Numbered from the stretch's first letter, positions 1 to 7,582 are shown. The stretch: 44,328 nucleotides of DNA from Anaerolineae bacterium (GCA_020433785.1 JAGRCC010000129.1:1-44328); one strand, 5' to 3'. A program made the numbers and translations. The notes: a model not told the origin generated them from the sequence alone.

Positions 1-249
1 CGCTTCCTGCACTCGACCGGCCAACTGCACAAAGGCGACGGCAACAACGGTCTTTTTATTCAAATCACCCATACGCCCGACACAGCTGTCGAAATTCCTG
101 GGGAAAAATACACCTTTGCGACCCTGGTGGCGGCGCAAGCTCAAGGTGACTACAACGCTCTGCAACAAAACGGTCGCCGCTTGATCCGCTTCCACATCGA
201 GGCCGGTCAGGACCTTGCGGCGGCTATCCGTAAGCTGATTCCGGCCTAA
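1..249 (+). CDS. C-terminal end of a glucose-6-phosphate isomerase domain (5' truncated by window)
   Basis: Frame 1 is open from the first base to a TAA at 247-249, giving 82 residues. It starts RFLHSTGQLHKGDGNNG and continues through IPGEKYTFATL and LQQNGRRLIRFHI. This is the ending I know from bifunctional transaldolase/glucose-6-phosphate isomerase proteins, where the HSTGQLHKG segment lies near the isomerase active site. The enzyme interconverts glucose-6-phosphate and fructose-6-phosphate in the cytoplasm. Only the isomerase tail is visible, so whether a transaldolase domain precedes it cannot be seen. A stand-alone isomerase is the alternative. Confidence 0.8.
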   Translation, partial: RFLHSTGQLHKGDGNNGLFIQITHTPDTAVEIPGEKYTFATLVAAQAQGDYNALQQNGRRLIRFHIEAGQDLAAAIRKLIPA

Positions 250-292
250 AGATGATCGTCTAAACTGGTTCATGGCCTAAACTCTTTTCCTA

Positions 293-321
293 TTGAATTT
301 TAAGTTTTTATCCGTTAATCT
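293..321 (+). promoter_or_regulatory. Possible sigma70-type promoter before the alpha/beta hydrolase
   Basis: TTGAAT at 293-298 and TAATCT at 316-321 are separated by 17 bases. The match is moderate. It would give a leader of about 155 nt that contains the 371-423 inverted repeat. Confidence 0.25.
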
Positions 322-370
322 TTAGGATATAAAGGCTTAATCAGAACTAGACTATCCCAAATTCAAAAAA

Positions 371-423
371 AGAGAGGATGTACTTCACAAAACACGTTTT
401 ACCTGGTGGAATACATCCTCTCT
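371..423. repeat. 12-bp perfect inverted repeat (hairpin) in the 250-483 intergenic gap
   Basis: AGAGAGGATGTA (371-382) is perfectly inverted as TACATCCTCTCT (412-423). The 29-nt loop contains a smaller AAAAC/GTTTT stem. On the minus strand the distal arm runs into seven T residues (the A run at 364-370), the layout of an intrinsic terminator pointing left. On the plus strand there is no T run. It may end stray antisense transcription towards the isomerase gene or be a small palindromic repeat. Confidence 0.6.
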
Positions 424-483
424 AACCTTCCATCACCTCCATCCCAAAACTCCATAGCCTACCTCTGACACAAGGGAAATGCC

Positions 484-1344
484 ATGACGTTCTACACGGT
501 CCAAGGCCAACAAATTCATGTCAAAGAAGAAGGGAACCCTCACAATCAGCTAGCTTTACTAATTCACGGCTGGTCGAGTTCCTGGTTCGCTATGTCGCCC
601 CTGCTGCCGATGCTCAAACGGCGATTTCATTGTATTGCCGTTGATTTGCCCGGCTACGGCCAATCGCCCCCTAGCTCTGAGCCAGAGTCAATGGTCCACT
701 ATGCTGACTTGATGGCGGAGTTGATTCGGCAGGTCAGCCCCAAGCAGCCGGCCGTCATTGTTGGCCATTCGATGGGGGGGATGATCACGTTGACTTTAAC
801 CCTGCGCTACCCCGAATTGGTCGAACGGGTCATCCTGCTTTGTCCCACCATCAGCGGCCGTCTTTCTCTCTTTATGAATCTCTTTATCTCACCGGGCATC
901 CTGGTTGAACGATTTGTCGCTCCTCAAATTTCCCGTGCTCTTCAGCCATACCTAACCGGCCTGACCGACCAATTGATGCGTCCGGCTTCCCTTTCGGATC
1001 GGGGCGGCATCACCCAGGCCGATTATGAGCGCCTGCGCGCCGACGCCCGGAACCCCAACCAGAGTCTTGTTCGCGCCCAATGTTTTTGGGCCATGCGTGA
1101 TGGCGACCTGCGCGGCCACCTCGGGCCGATTGTCGATGTGCCGTCGCTGGTTATTTGGGGCATGGAAGATAACACCGTGCCGCTCAAAGACGCCAGCGCC
1201 CTGGCCGATGAATGGCCTCACCTTGATTTACGAATTTTGCCTCGCGTCAGCCATTGGCCTCAGTTTGAAGCTCCAGAAATCACGCGTCGTTATGTTAAAG
1301 CTTTCTTAGGTAAACCCCTCAAACTGATTCAGGCCGTATTTTAG
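484..1344 (+). CDS. Alpha/beta-fold hydrolase
   Basis: The 286-residue protein is a single alpha/beta-hydrolase domain of usual length with no signal peptide, so it should act in the cytoplasm. The oxyanion-hole segment LIHGW is at residues 26-30. The nucleophile elbow GHSMGG puts the catalytic Ser at 96, the acid is Asp229 (WGMEDNTVP) and the base is His257 (RVSHWPQ). A cap of helices lies between about 120 and 210. An AAGGGA ribosome site sits 7-8 bases before the ATG. It stands alone between the isomerase and slipin genes. The family covers esterases, haloperoxidases and C-C hydrolases, and the substrate cannot be read from sequence. Confidence 0.9.
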   Translation: MTFYTVQGQQIHVKEEGNPHNQLALLIHGWSSSWFAMSPLLPMLKRRFHCIAVDLPGYGQSPPSSEPESMVHYADLMAELIRQVSPKQPAVIVGHSMGGMITLTLTLRYPELVERVILLCPTISGRLSLFMNLFISPGILVERFVAPQISRALQPYLTGLTDQLMRPASLSDRGGITQADYERLRADARNPNQSLVRAQCFWAMRDGDLRGHLGPIVDVPSLVIWGMEDNTVPLKDASALADEWPHLDLRILPRVSHWPQFEAPEITRRYVKAFLGKPLKLIQAVF

Positions 1345-1385
1345 ATAATAGCCCCCTCAGGCCCATCACTGCCTAGACATAAAGA

Positions 1386-1413
1386 TTGTTTTTTTACCCC
1401 CTTAAGATATAAT
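1386..1413 (+). promoter_or_regulatory. Sigma70-type promoter of the slipin gene
   Basis: TTGTTT at 1386-1391 and a perfect TATAAT at 1408-1413 are separated by 16 bases, about 50 nt before the slipin start. Confidence 0.55.
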
Positions 1414-1465
1414 AACAGCACCAGATAGTTGATTTCAATTTTAATACCACAAGGAGGTGCAGGTT

Positions 1466-2257
1466 ATGGAAGCACTCATCGGCTTAATTCCCTGTCTTGG
1501 ATTACTAGGTGTCCTTATTCTTTTTCTACTTTTCTCAGCCGTAAAAGTAGTTCAAGAATATGAGCGGGGGGTTATTTTTCGGCTAGGTCGTTTTGTTGGG
1601 GCTAAGGGACCGGGGATTTTCTTCATTGTGCCATTTATTGACCGGATGATGAAAGTTGATTTGCGGACTGTGACGCTGGATGTCCCCAGCCAGGAGGCTA
1701 TTACACTCGATAATGTGACGCTCAAAGTCAATGCGGTGGTTTATTTTCGGGTGATGGATCCGGGCAAATCGATTATTCAAGTAGAAGATTACCGGCGGGC
1801 AACATGGCAAATCGCCCAGACCACTCTACGAAATGTCATCGGCCAGAGTGAGCTCGATGATCTCCTGGCCAATCGGGAAAAGGTGAATGAAGAAATCCGC
1901 CAAATCATCGATGACCAGACCGAACCATGGGGCATTAAGGTCTCGATTGTGGAAGTGAAGGATGTGGAACTTCCCCAAGCCATGCAGCGCGCGATGGCCC
2001 GCCAAGCGGAAGCTGAGCGGGAAAAACGGGCTAAAATTATCCATGCGTCCGGTGAATTCGAAGCCTCGAAGCAGTTGGCTGAAGCGGCCGAAATCATTGC
2101 CGGGGAACCGGCCACGTTACAGCTCCGTTATCTGCAAACATTGACCGAAGTCGCCGCCGAGAAAAATTCGACCATTATTTTCCCACTGCCTATTGATATT
2201 ATTTCGGCGCTATTACCCGGCATAACCCCAAAGACCGATGATAAAACTGCCGAGTAA
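1466..2257 (+). CDS. Slipin (stomatin/prohibitin-like SPFH membrane protein)
   Basis: The product is 263 residues from the chosen ATG. An in-frame GTG at 1457 is rejected because it overlaps the strong AAGGAGG site (1451-1457), which is ideally spaced for the ATG at 1466. An N-terminal hydrophobic hairpin (about residues 5-25) anchors an SPFH domain containing VVQEYERGVIFRLGRF, GPGIFFIVPFID, and a coiled-coil AEAEREKRAKI stretch. Slipins form membrane microdomain scaffolds and are often encoded with an NfeD protein. No nfeD neighbour is present here, so the gene is an orphan. The exact role is unknown. An intrinsic terminator at 2290 follows, so it is probably monocistronic. Confidence 0.9.
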   Translation: MEALIGLIPCLGLLGVLILFLLFSAVKVVQEYERGVIFRLGRFVGAKGPGIFFIVPFIDRMMKVDLRTVTLDVPSQEAITLDNVTLKVNAVVYFRVMDPGKSIIQVEDYRRATWQIAQTTLRNVIGQSELDDLLANREKVNEEIRQIIDDQTEPWGIKVSIVEVKDVELPQAMQRAMARQAEAEREKRAKIIHASGEFEASKQLAEAAEIIAGEPATLQLRYLQTLTEVAAEKNSTIIFPLPIDIISALLPGITPKTDDKTAE

Positions 2258-2289
2258 TTTTTGGCCCAGACTAAAATAGATTTACGAAA

Positions 2290-2319
2290 CAGCGCAGCTA
2301 ACCCCTGCGCTGCTTTTTT
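2290..2319 (+). terminator. Intrinsic terminator after the slipin gene
   Basis: CAGCGCAG (2290-2297) pairs perfectly with CTGCGCTG (2305-2312) around a 7-nt loop and is followed by C and six T residues. Confidence 0.85.
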
Positions 2320-2341
2320 AATCGAGCGGGTAGCCCAGTGG

Positions 2342-2436
2342 CAGGGTCACAATGTGAAAAGGTTTACAAGGTTGCAAGGATTTAAAGATGCAATGCTGCA
2401 ACCTTGTCCCTGCAATTTTGCTACTTTGCGACCCTG
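2342..2436. repeat. Nested inverted repeats in the slipin/LysM intergenic region
   Basis: CAGGGTC (2342-2348) is inverted as GACCCTG (2430-2436), and inside it ACAAGGTTGCA (2366-2376) is perfectly inverted as TGCAACCTTGT (2397-2407). The stretch is also rich in reiterated short words (TTGCAAGG, CTGTCAC, CTGTAAC). A 70-codon open frame here (2261-2473) has no recognisable content and is not called. It may be a dispersed palindromic repeat; copy number elsewhere is unknown. Confidence 0.5.
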
Positions 2437-2469
2437 TCACTCTGTAACTCTGTTCAAAATAACATTATG

Positions 2470-2498
2470 TTGAATCAGGGACATATCTGTGGTATAAT
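2470..2498 (+). promoter_or_regulatory. Sigma70-type promoter of the LysM-DUF4015 gene
   Basis: TTGAAT at 2470-2475 and a perfect TATAAT at 2493-2498 have 17-bp spacing, about 40 nt before the ATG. Confidence 0.6.
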
Positions 2499-2538
2499 TT
2501 CGACTAAACTTCAAGCTTTAACTAGATGAGGCAAGCTG

Positions 2539-4566
2539 ATGCGCGGAATTATAGATGCTATAAAAGCCCTCTATATCAAACTTTTAGTTTGGTTAGGGGC
2601 GGAGCCGCCTGAAGGGTTCGATCAGCTCGAACCCGGCGCCTGGCCTAAAAAATACATCGTCAAAGAGGGCGATACCATCTTCTCCATCGCCCGAAAATTT
2701 GGCGTTCATTACGAACGTATTGCCCAGGCGAACCGCATTGACCAACTGGACACCCTCAAGCCGGGCCAAATCTTAACTATTCCCGCGCCGGACCGGGAGC
2801 CGGAAAAGGAACCCGCGCCAACCAAGCCGGAAAAACCCAAGCCACCGACCAAACCTACCCAGCCTATCCCCAAAGAACCGGTTGAAGAGGTTCCCGTTGA
2901 AGAGCCACTTGAAGAAGAACCTATCGAAGAAGAGCCACTCGACGAAGAACCCTTGGAGGAATTGCCGGAGTGGTTGGAGGATGTGGAACCTGAAGAGGTA
3001 GCCCCACCTGAAGAAGAAACGCCTCTACCGACGCCGACTCAGGAACCGCTGCCCGATGTTGTCGCCGAAGAACCCGAAGAGGCGGAGAAGGCGCCACCCA
3101 TTGCCGATGAAGAGATGGTTTTTCGGTACGAGGTTCAGCGCGGCGATACCCTTAATGCCATTGCCCGAAAATACGGCACGACCGTCAAAGATCTGGTTGA
3201 AGCCAATCAATTGGTCGATTCTAATATCTATCCCGGTCAAAAATTGGTCATTCCCGGTTATCGCCTACCCAAAACCGAGCCAAGCCCCGAACTACCCCAT
3301 CGGCCGCTGCCGGAGTTGGACGAACAATTTGTCTACACGGTCGCCAGCGGCGATACCCTTGGCGCTATTGCTAAACGGTACGGCGTTACCATTCGAGAAC
3401 TGATTGAAGCGAACAATCTTGAGGACCCCAACCGGATCCATATTGGTCAAAAGCTGATTATTCCGGGCGTCTTAGCCGCCCCAGTCCGCCCAACGCCGCC
3501 GGCTGAGCCACGGCCACAACCCACCCCCATCGCGGACGTCGATCCCGATTTCCCGCCGTTGGGGCCGGCAGGGGCCGTACGCGCCTTGTACGCCAGCTAT
3601 TTTGCCATCGGTCACACCGAATTTCGTCAGCGCATTTTTAATTTGCTCGACACCACCGAATTGAACGCGGTGGTCATCGATGCCAAGGGCGATTACGGCT
3701 GGCTGAGTTATCCCACTCAAGTGGCCAGCGCCCGAGAAATCGGCGCCAATCGGCCTACAGCCAAAGATTTCCCGGAGCTGATGGCTCAGTTGAAAGAGCG
3801 GAGGATTTACACGATTGCCCGAATTGTCACTTTCAAAGACAATTTGCTGGCGAAAACCCACCCCGAATTGGCCGTCAAAACCCAATCAGGCGCTGTCTGG
3901 CAGGACCCTGACACGATGTCGTGGAGCGATCCGTTTCTAAGTGAGGTTTGGAACTACAACGTTGAAATTGCTGCTGAGGCGGTTCGGTTAGGGTTCGATG
4001 AAATTCAGTTCGACTTTCTACGTTTCCCCACCGTCAGTCCGGCTGGAACGCCGTACTTCTCGCAAGAGATCACTAAAGAGACCCGGGTCGCGGCAATAAC
4101 CGGCTTTCTCAGCGTCGCTCGCGGCCAATTAAAACCCTTGGGAATTAAAATATCGGCCAGCGCCTTCGGGTACACCTGCTGGCGCAGCGACGACTCCCTG
4201 ATCGGGCAGGATATTGAGCGGATGGCCCACTACTTGGATGTGTTGTGTCCGATGCTTTATCCTTCGACCTTTGGCAGCGGGATTCCGGGCTACAAAGTCG
4301 CCGTGGCCCATCCTTACGAAGTGGTTTACCAAAGCGCCCAGCGAGCGATAAACCGGGTCAAATCGTCCGGCTGTCTGGTGCGGCCCTGGCTTCAAGATTT
4401 TCAGGATTACCGCTTCGACCGGCGCACCTATGGTCGAACGGAGATTCAGGCCCAAATCAAAGGCGCCTTCGACGCAGGTTGTGAGGGCTTTCAAGTGTGG
4501 GACCCCCAAGTGAACTACTCCGATAACGCCTATGCGCCGATTGCCGTGCCTGTATTGTCATCGTAA
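2539..4566 (+). CDS. Three-LysM protein with C-terminal DUF4015 glycoside-hydrolase-like domain
   Basis: The product is 675 residues. A short hydrophobic N-terminus (about 8-20) may act as a membrane anchor. LysM1 lies at 38-83 (YIVKEGDTIFSIARKFGV), LysM2 at 196-240 and LysM3 at 265-310, each ending in an LxIP motif. Residues 86-190 form a long Pro/Glu-rich acidic spacer, and a second Pro-rich linker covers 311-340. From about 345 to the end is a DUF4015 (putative glycoside hydrolase, TIM-barrel type) domain with TELNAVVIDAKGDYGWLSY, DEIQFDFLRFP, SASAFGYTCW and WLQDFQDY. LysM binds peptidoglycan or other GlcNAc polymers, so a cell-wall location and a carbohydrate-active role are inferred; no substrate is established. 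A bidirectional terminator follows. Confidence 0.9.
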   Translation: MRGIIDAIKALYIKLLVWLGAEPPEGFDQLEPGAWPKKYIVKEGDTIFSIARKFGVHYERIAQANRIDQLDTLKPGQILTIPAPDREPEKEPAPTKPEKPKPPTKPTQPIPKEPVEEVPVEEPLEEEPIEEEPLDEEPLEELPEWLEDVEPEEVAPPEEETPLPTPTQEPLPDVVAEEPEEAEKAPPIADEEMVFRYEVQRGDTLNAIARKYGTTVKDLVEANQLVDSNIYPGQKLVIPGYRLPKTEPSPELPHRPLPELDEQFVYTVASGDTLGAIAKRYGVTIRELIEANNLEDPNRIHIGQKLIIPGVLAAPVRPTPPAEPRPQPTPIADVDPDFPPLGPAGAVRALYASYFAIGHTEFRQRIFNLLDTTELNAVVIDAKGDYGWLSYPTQVASAREIGANRPTAKDFPELMAQLKERRIYTIARIVTFKDNLLAKTHPELAVKTQSGAVWQDPDTMSWSDPFLSEVWNYNVEIAAEAVRLGFDEIQFDFLRFPTVSPAGTPYFSQEITKETRVAAITGFLSVARGQLKPLGIKISASAFGYTCWRSDDSLIGQDIERMAHYLDVLCPMLYPSTFGSGIPGYKVAVAHPYEVVYQSAQRAINRVKSSGCLVRPWLQDFQDYRFDRRTYGRTEIQAQIKGAFDAGCEGFQVWDPQVNYSDNAYAPIAVPVLSS

Positions 4567-4580
4567 AAAACTCTCAAACA

Positions 4581-4610
4581 AAAAAAACGGACGCAATGTC
4601 CGTTTTTTTT
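4581..4610. terminator. Bidirectional intrinsic terminator between the DUF4015 gene and rplT
   Basis: Seven A then CGGAC (4581-4592) pairs with GTCCG and a T run (4598-4610) around a GCAAT loop. Both strands give a stem followed by T residues, suiting the two convergent genes that end here. Confidence 0.9.
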
Positions 4611-4633
4611 AAGCTTGGTTGCAGCTAAAGTAA

Positions 4634-4984
4634 CTAAAGCGCTGCTCTGGCGCTTTCCACTAATTTGGTAAACCCAGCCGCATCATTGATGGCAATATCG
4701 GCCAAAACTTTGCGATCAAGGTCGATTCCGGCTTTTTTCAGCCCATTCATAAAGCTGCTGTAGCTCATATCATTTTGCCGGGTAGCGGCATTGATCCGAG
4801 CAATCCACAACTTGCGGAATTCGCGCTTGCGTACGCGCCGGTCTCGATAAGCATACTCCAGCGATTTCATCATCGCTTCATTAGCGCGCTTGAAGAGTTT
4901 ATGCTTACTGCCGCGCTGTCCTTTAGTTATAGCCAGCACTTTCTTATGCCGGCGCTGGGTTTGTGGCCCGCCTTTAACTCTCAC
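4634..4984 (-). CDS. rplT: 50S ribosomal protein L20
   Basis: The product is 116 residues of normal L20 length, containing the family signatures [34 protein letters not shown] and [17 protein letters not shown]20 binds 23S rRNA and is needed early in large-subunit assembly. In some bacteria it represses its own operon. The start is GTG at 4984, six bases after a GAGG ribosome site. Most L20 proteins have one residue between Met and Arg-Val-Lys, and an in-frame ATT lies just upstream, but it would sit too close to the ribosome site. It is last in the infC-rpmI-rplT operon, 9 bases after rpmI. Confidence 0.97.
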   Translation of the reverse strand: MRVKGGPQTQRRHKKVLAITKGQRGSKHKLFKRANEAMMKSLEYAYRDRRVRKREFRKLWIARINAATRQNDMSYSSFMNGLKKAGIDLDRKVLADIAINDAAGFTKLVESARAAL

Positions 4985-4993
4985 AATATACCT

Positions 4994-5206
4994 CTACTTT
5001 CCTTTTTTCGCGTACGGGATCAACTTCTGCACCCGCTTCTTTTCGCCGGATGTGGTGACTTCGATCATTTCGTCAAACAGATATTTAACCCGCTTGCTTT
5101 TCTTACGGCGCAGGTGGCTTTTACCGATTTTGGTCCGCATGAGCTTGCCGGAACCGGTGTATTTAAACCGTTTTGCCGTTGATTTGTGCGTTTTTATCTT
5201 TGGCAT
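4994..5206 (-). CDS. rpmI: 50S ribosomal protein L35
   Basis: The product is 70 residues and very basic, with the canonical L35 start [20 protein letters not shown] and HLRRKKSKR. It is a structural protein of the large ribosomal subunit. It lies between infC (63 bases upstream) and rplT, the almost universal order in bacteria, so the three are probably co-transcribed from the promoter at 5893-5921. Confidence 0.97.
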   Translation of the reverse strand: MPKIKTHKSTAKRFKYTGSGKLMRTKIGKSHLRRKKSKRVKYLFDEMIEVTTSGEKKRVQKLIPYAKKGK

Positions 5207-5269
5207 GATAACGTTATCCTTTAATTCCGATGGTTGAAATGGGCTACGATTCTTAATCCGTAGGCTAGT

Positions 5270-5785
5270 TTACTTGTTTGGAGCCAAGACCATCAGCATG
5301 GTCATTCCCTCTTTTGAAGGGCGCTGTTCGACAATGGCGATGTCCTCAAGTTCCTTGGCAATGTGGGTCATTAAATCCAGAGCCACTTCCGGGTGAGTCA
5401 CTTCTCGACCTCTAAAACGGAGACGAACCTTGACTTTAGCTCCACGACCCAAGAAAGTTCTCGCTTGCTTTAATTTGTAACCGATGTCGTGTTCACCGGT
5501 TTTTGGCCGCAAGCGAATTTCTTTAACTTCTACCTTGGTTTGACTTTTGCGAGCATCTCGATCCCGTTTTTGGGCCTCATATAGATATTTGCCGTAATCC
5601 ATCAGCCGGCAAACGGGCGGATTAGCGCCGGGGGCAACTTCAACCAAGTCTGTATCGCGCTCTTGGGCAATTCTGAGCGCTTCCTTGATAGACATAACTC
5701 CTAGCTGCTCACCGCCAACGTCAATTAGGCGTACTTCGGGTGCGCTTATCTGCTCATTAATATTGCGCTCATCCTTGGTAGTTAT
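5270..5785 (-). CDS. infC: Translation initiation factor IF-3, apparent AUA start
   Basis: IF-3 binds the 30S subunit, blocks premature joining of 50S and checks the start codon. The first ATG in frame (5695) would give only 141 residues and delete the first strands of the N-domain. Upstream in the same frame the reading continues through NINEQISAPEVRLIDVGG, the standard IF-3 N-terminus, to an in-frame TGA at 5789-5791. No ATG, GTG or TTG occurs between that stop and 5695. The best start is ATA at 5783-5785, six bases after GAGGGGGAG, giving 171 residues, the usual length. An ATT at 5759-5761 preceded by AAGGA is a second candidate. Rare AUU-type starts in infC are known to let IF-3 repress its own translation, so autoregulation is likely. 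The C-domain motif RLRPKTGEHDIGYKLKQA is intact. Confidence 0.93.
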   Translation of the reverse strand: MTTKDERNINEQISAPEVRLIDVGGEQLGVMSIKEALRIAQERDTDLVEVAPGANPPVCRLMDYGKYLYEAQKRDRDARKSQTKVEVKEIRLRPKTGEHDIGYKLKQARTFLGRGAKVKVRLRFRGREVTHPEVALDLMTHIAKELEDIAIVEQRPSKEGMTMLMVLAPNK

Positions 5786-5892
5786 GACTCACTCCCCCTC
5801 TGTTATTCCAATTAATTTGTGCAAAAAATGTGGCCAATTCGTTGAATTTGTTACCCTTTTGCTATTAAGATTCTTTATTAAAGCAGCTATAA

Positions 5893-5921
5893 ACTATAGC
5901 ATATCGCGTCATTCTCGTCAA
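5893..5921 (-). promoter_or_regulatory. Strong sigma70-type promoter of the infC operon
   Basis: On the minus strand TTGACG (5921-5916) and TATAGT (5898-5893) have exactly 17-bp spacing. Transcription would start near 5886, leaving a leader of about 100 nt before the AUA start of infC. Confidence 0.8.
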
Positions 5922-5964
5922 GTTATATTCCGCCGAATCACGCCCAGGAAGGGCCCAGAAGCCA

Positions 5965-6594
5965 TTAGTTAACCGAAATCGAGACCACGTGGCGATCGAT
6001 TTGCGGGCTATCCTGAAGCTGTGTCGTTAAGACATACGATGTATCTCGCCCGGGACAAACCTCTTTTTGGCCTGATGGGTTAACCACCTCGCCCTCTAAT
6101 TTAATAATTAGCGCCCCTTGGACGTTCCATCGAAGCGTCGTACAGTCCCCGTCGTCAATAGTCGAGTCGTCGGCTTCAAAAGAAACCGTATACCGGCGAG
6201 AACCGATGGTGGGTGTGGGATTCACGGTGGCGCTGGCGGCGGGCGGCGCCACCGGCGGTGGGGGCAGCGGCGTGGCCGTCGGCCGGACAACAGGCTGGGG
6301 AAAACTTAGGGCTACCGTGGGTGGGGGGGTATTGGTGGGCGCCGGGGTCGCTGTCGGCAGCCGGGTGCCGGTTGGGGTCGGCTCGGCGGGGGTGGGCGTG
6401 ATAAAACTGGGGGTCGGCATAAAGTTGGGAAAGGTCGCTGTGGGTGTAACCGTTGGCGATGGGGTGTAGGTGGCGGTAACCGGCGACAGAAAAACCCGCT
6501 CGACCGGAAATAGTAAAAAGAAGAGCAATCCAATAAAGGTAAGCGCCACAAGCCCGATGAGAAGCGCAATGATGGTTGCTTGTGACCGGTTCAT
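5965..6594 (-). CDS. Membrane-anchored Thr/Pro-rich protein with a C-terminal Ig-like domain
   Basis: The product is 209 residues. One membrane segment (about residues 8-30, very hydrophobic) is followed by a low-complexity Thr/Pro spacer (about 38-125, repeats such as PTPTVTPTAT). A small globular end (about 130-209) has two cysteines, in DDGDCTTLRW and KEVCPGRDTSYVL. I associate this C-terminal pattern with Ig-like repeats common in Chloroflexota surface proteins (inference). The protein would be anchored in the membrane with the domain held outside by the spacer. It is upstream of infC, but the infC promoter lies in the 180-base gap, so the two are probably separate units. No function can be assigned. 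Confidence 0.75.
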   Translation of the reverse strand: MNRSQATIIALLIGLVALTFIGLLFFLLFPVERVFLSPVTATYTPSPTVTPTATFPNFMPTPSFITPTPAEPTPTGTRLPTATPAPTNTPPPTVALSFPQPVVRPTATPLPPPPVAPPAASATVNPTPTIGSRRYTVSFEADDSTIDDGDCTTLRWNVQGALIIKLEGEVVNPSGQKEVCPGRDTSYVLTTQLQDSPQIDRHVVSISVN

Positions 6595-6795
6595 TGAATC
6601 AATTTCACTTTCCGCAAAGGCATTAACCCCTTAGACATCACTTATGTTAGTGTCAGGCATCTTATGATATGATTAAATCAACAAATAGCAAGTGTAATGA
6701 CCGCAACCAACCACAGTAGTGTTCAAATTCTGCGCTTCATATTTTTATTTTGTAAGACATATTCACGTTAAGGGAAAGCCGATGTCAGCTAACCG

Positions 6796-6813
6796 TTGAA
6801 CGCTAACGTTCAA
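6796..6813. promoter_or_regulatory. Palindromic operator candidate upstream of ferritin
   Basis: TTGAACG-CTAA-CGTTCAA is a perfect 7-bp inverted repeat with a 4-bp spacer, placed directly before the putative -35 hexamer of the ferritin promoter. It does not resemble a Fur box. The binding protein is unknown; the DtxR regulator encoded next to ferritin is one candidate. Confidence 0.45.
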
Positions 6814-6842
6814 TTTACAAATAGATTAGACCATGTTAAACT
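6814..6842 (+). promoter_or_regulatory. Putative ferritin promoter
   Basis: TTTACA (6814-6819) and TAAACT (6837-6842) have 17-bp spacing, about 60 nt before the start codon and abutting the 6796-6813 palindrome. Confidence 0.4.
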
Positions 6843-6903
6843 GCAACGCCATGAATTAAGCTCACCTATCTAGCCCTGTTCTAAAGAGAAAGGAGTTTGC
6901 CGC

Positions 6904-7413
6904 ATGACAAGCCTCATTAATAAGAAAGTGGTCGATGCACTAAACGCTCAGGTGGTTGAGGAGTTCACTGCTCAGAATCAATATATTGCTATTGCGCTCT
7001 ATTTTGATATGGAGACGCTGCCCGGGCTATCCCATTTTTTCCATCTGCAAGCTCAGGAAGAACATGCCCATGCCATGAAACTGCTGCAATACATCACCGA
7101 TGCCGGTGGGCACCCGGTTGTGCCGGTGACTAAAGACGTCAAAAATCACTTTGAAAGCGCCGAAGAGGCCGTCGAATTAGCGCTTAACCAAGAACTCAAA
7201 GTGACCGACCAAATCAACACGCTTGTGGCGCTGGCCGAAGCTGAAAAAGATTATCTGACGCGGCAGACTCTCCAGTGGTTTGTGACCGAACAACTGGAAG
7301 AAGTTTCCAGTATGTCAGACTTGTTGAACATAGTCCAGCGGGCCGGCGATAATCTATTTTTAGTTGAAGAATTTCTACGCAACCATCCTCACGAAGCCGA
7401 AGCCGAAGCGTAA
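6904..7413 (+). CDS. Ferritin (non-haem iron-storage protein)
   Basis: The product is 169 residues, the usual length for bacterial FtnA-type ferritin, a cytoplasmic 24-mer that oxidises Fe(II) and stores it as mineral. By alignment from memory with E. coli FtnA, the ferroxidase ligands are present: Glu20, Tyr27, Glu53 and His56 (in AQEEHAHAM), Glu97, and Glu129/Gln130 (LQWFVTEQLEE). A strong AAGGAG site lies eight bases before the ATG. A GC-rich terminator follows directly. It faces the convergent DtxR-family gene, which suggests a small iron-homeostasis neighbourhood. The acidic tail HEAEAEA is unusual but short. Confidence 0.95.
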   Translation: MTSLINKKVVDALNAQVVEEFTAQNQYIAIALYFDMETLPGLSHFFHLQAQEEHAHAMKLLQYITDAGGHPVVPVTKDVKNHFESAEEAVELALNQELKVTDQINTLVALAEAEKDYLTRQTLQWFVTEQLEEVSSMSDLLNIVQRAGDNLFLVEEFLRNHPHEAEAEA

Positions 7414-7443
7414 TGATCGGCTAGCAACGCCTTTAAAATCAAA

Positions 7444-7478
7444 ACAGCCCCGGCAATGACCGGGGCTGTCTAATTTTC
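7444..7478 (+). terminator. Intrinsic terminator after ferritin
   Basis: ACAGCCCCGG (7444-7453) pairs perfectly with CCGGGGCTGT (7460-7469) around CAATGA and is followed by a T-rich stretch. Confidence 0.85.
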
Positions 7479-7546
7479 AACTATTTGAGAGAAGAAGGCT
7501 GAGGCTAAGGCTAAGAAAACATAAATCAAATTTTAGAACGCCTCAA

Positions 7547-7582
7547 CTCCATAAACTCTATAAACTCCACAAACTCTCTAAC
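7547..7582. repeat. Degenerate 9-bp tandem repeat at the dtxR 3' end
   Basis: Variants of ATAAACTCT (ATAAACTCC, ACAAACTCT, CTAACTCAC) are reiterated up to and into the stop codon of the DtxR-type gene. Simple-sequence repeat with no evident function. Confidence 0.5.

Noticed and set aside
2261..2473. 70-codon plus-strand ORF after the slipin gene
   Set aside because: It overlaps a clear terminator and word-repetitive DNA, has no recognisable domain and no ribosome site.
4984..4987. ATT start for rplT
   Set aside because: It would restore the usual extra residue of L20, but lies only about three bases from the GAGG site; GTG at 4984 has normal spacing.
6206..6469. Gly/Val-rich ORFs opposite the Thr/Pro linker gene
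   Set aside because: They are antisense shadows of a low-complexity coding region.
6796..6813. LexA (SOS) box reading of the ferritin palindrome
   Set aside because: The half-sites GAAC and GTTC are six bases apart, not the four of the Gram-positive LexA box, and ferritin is not a typical SOS gene.
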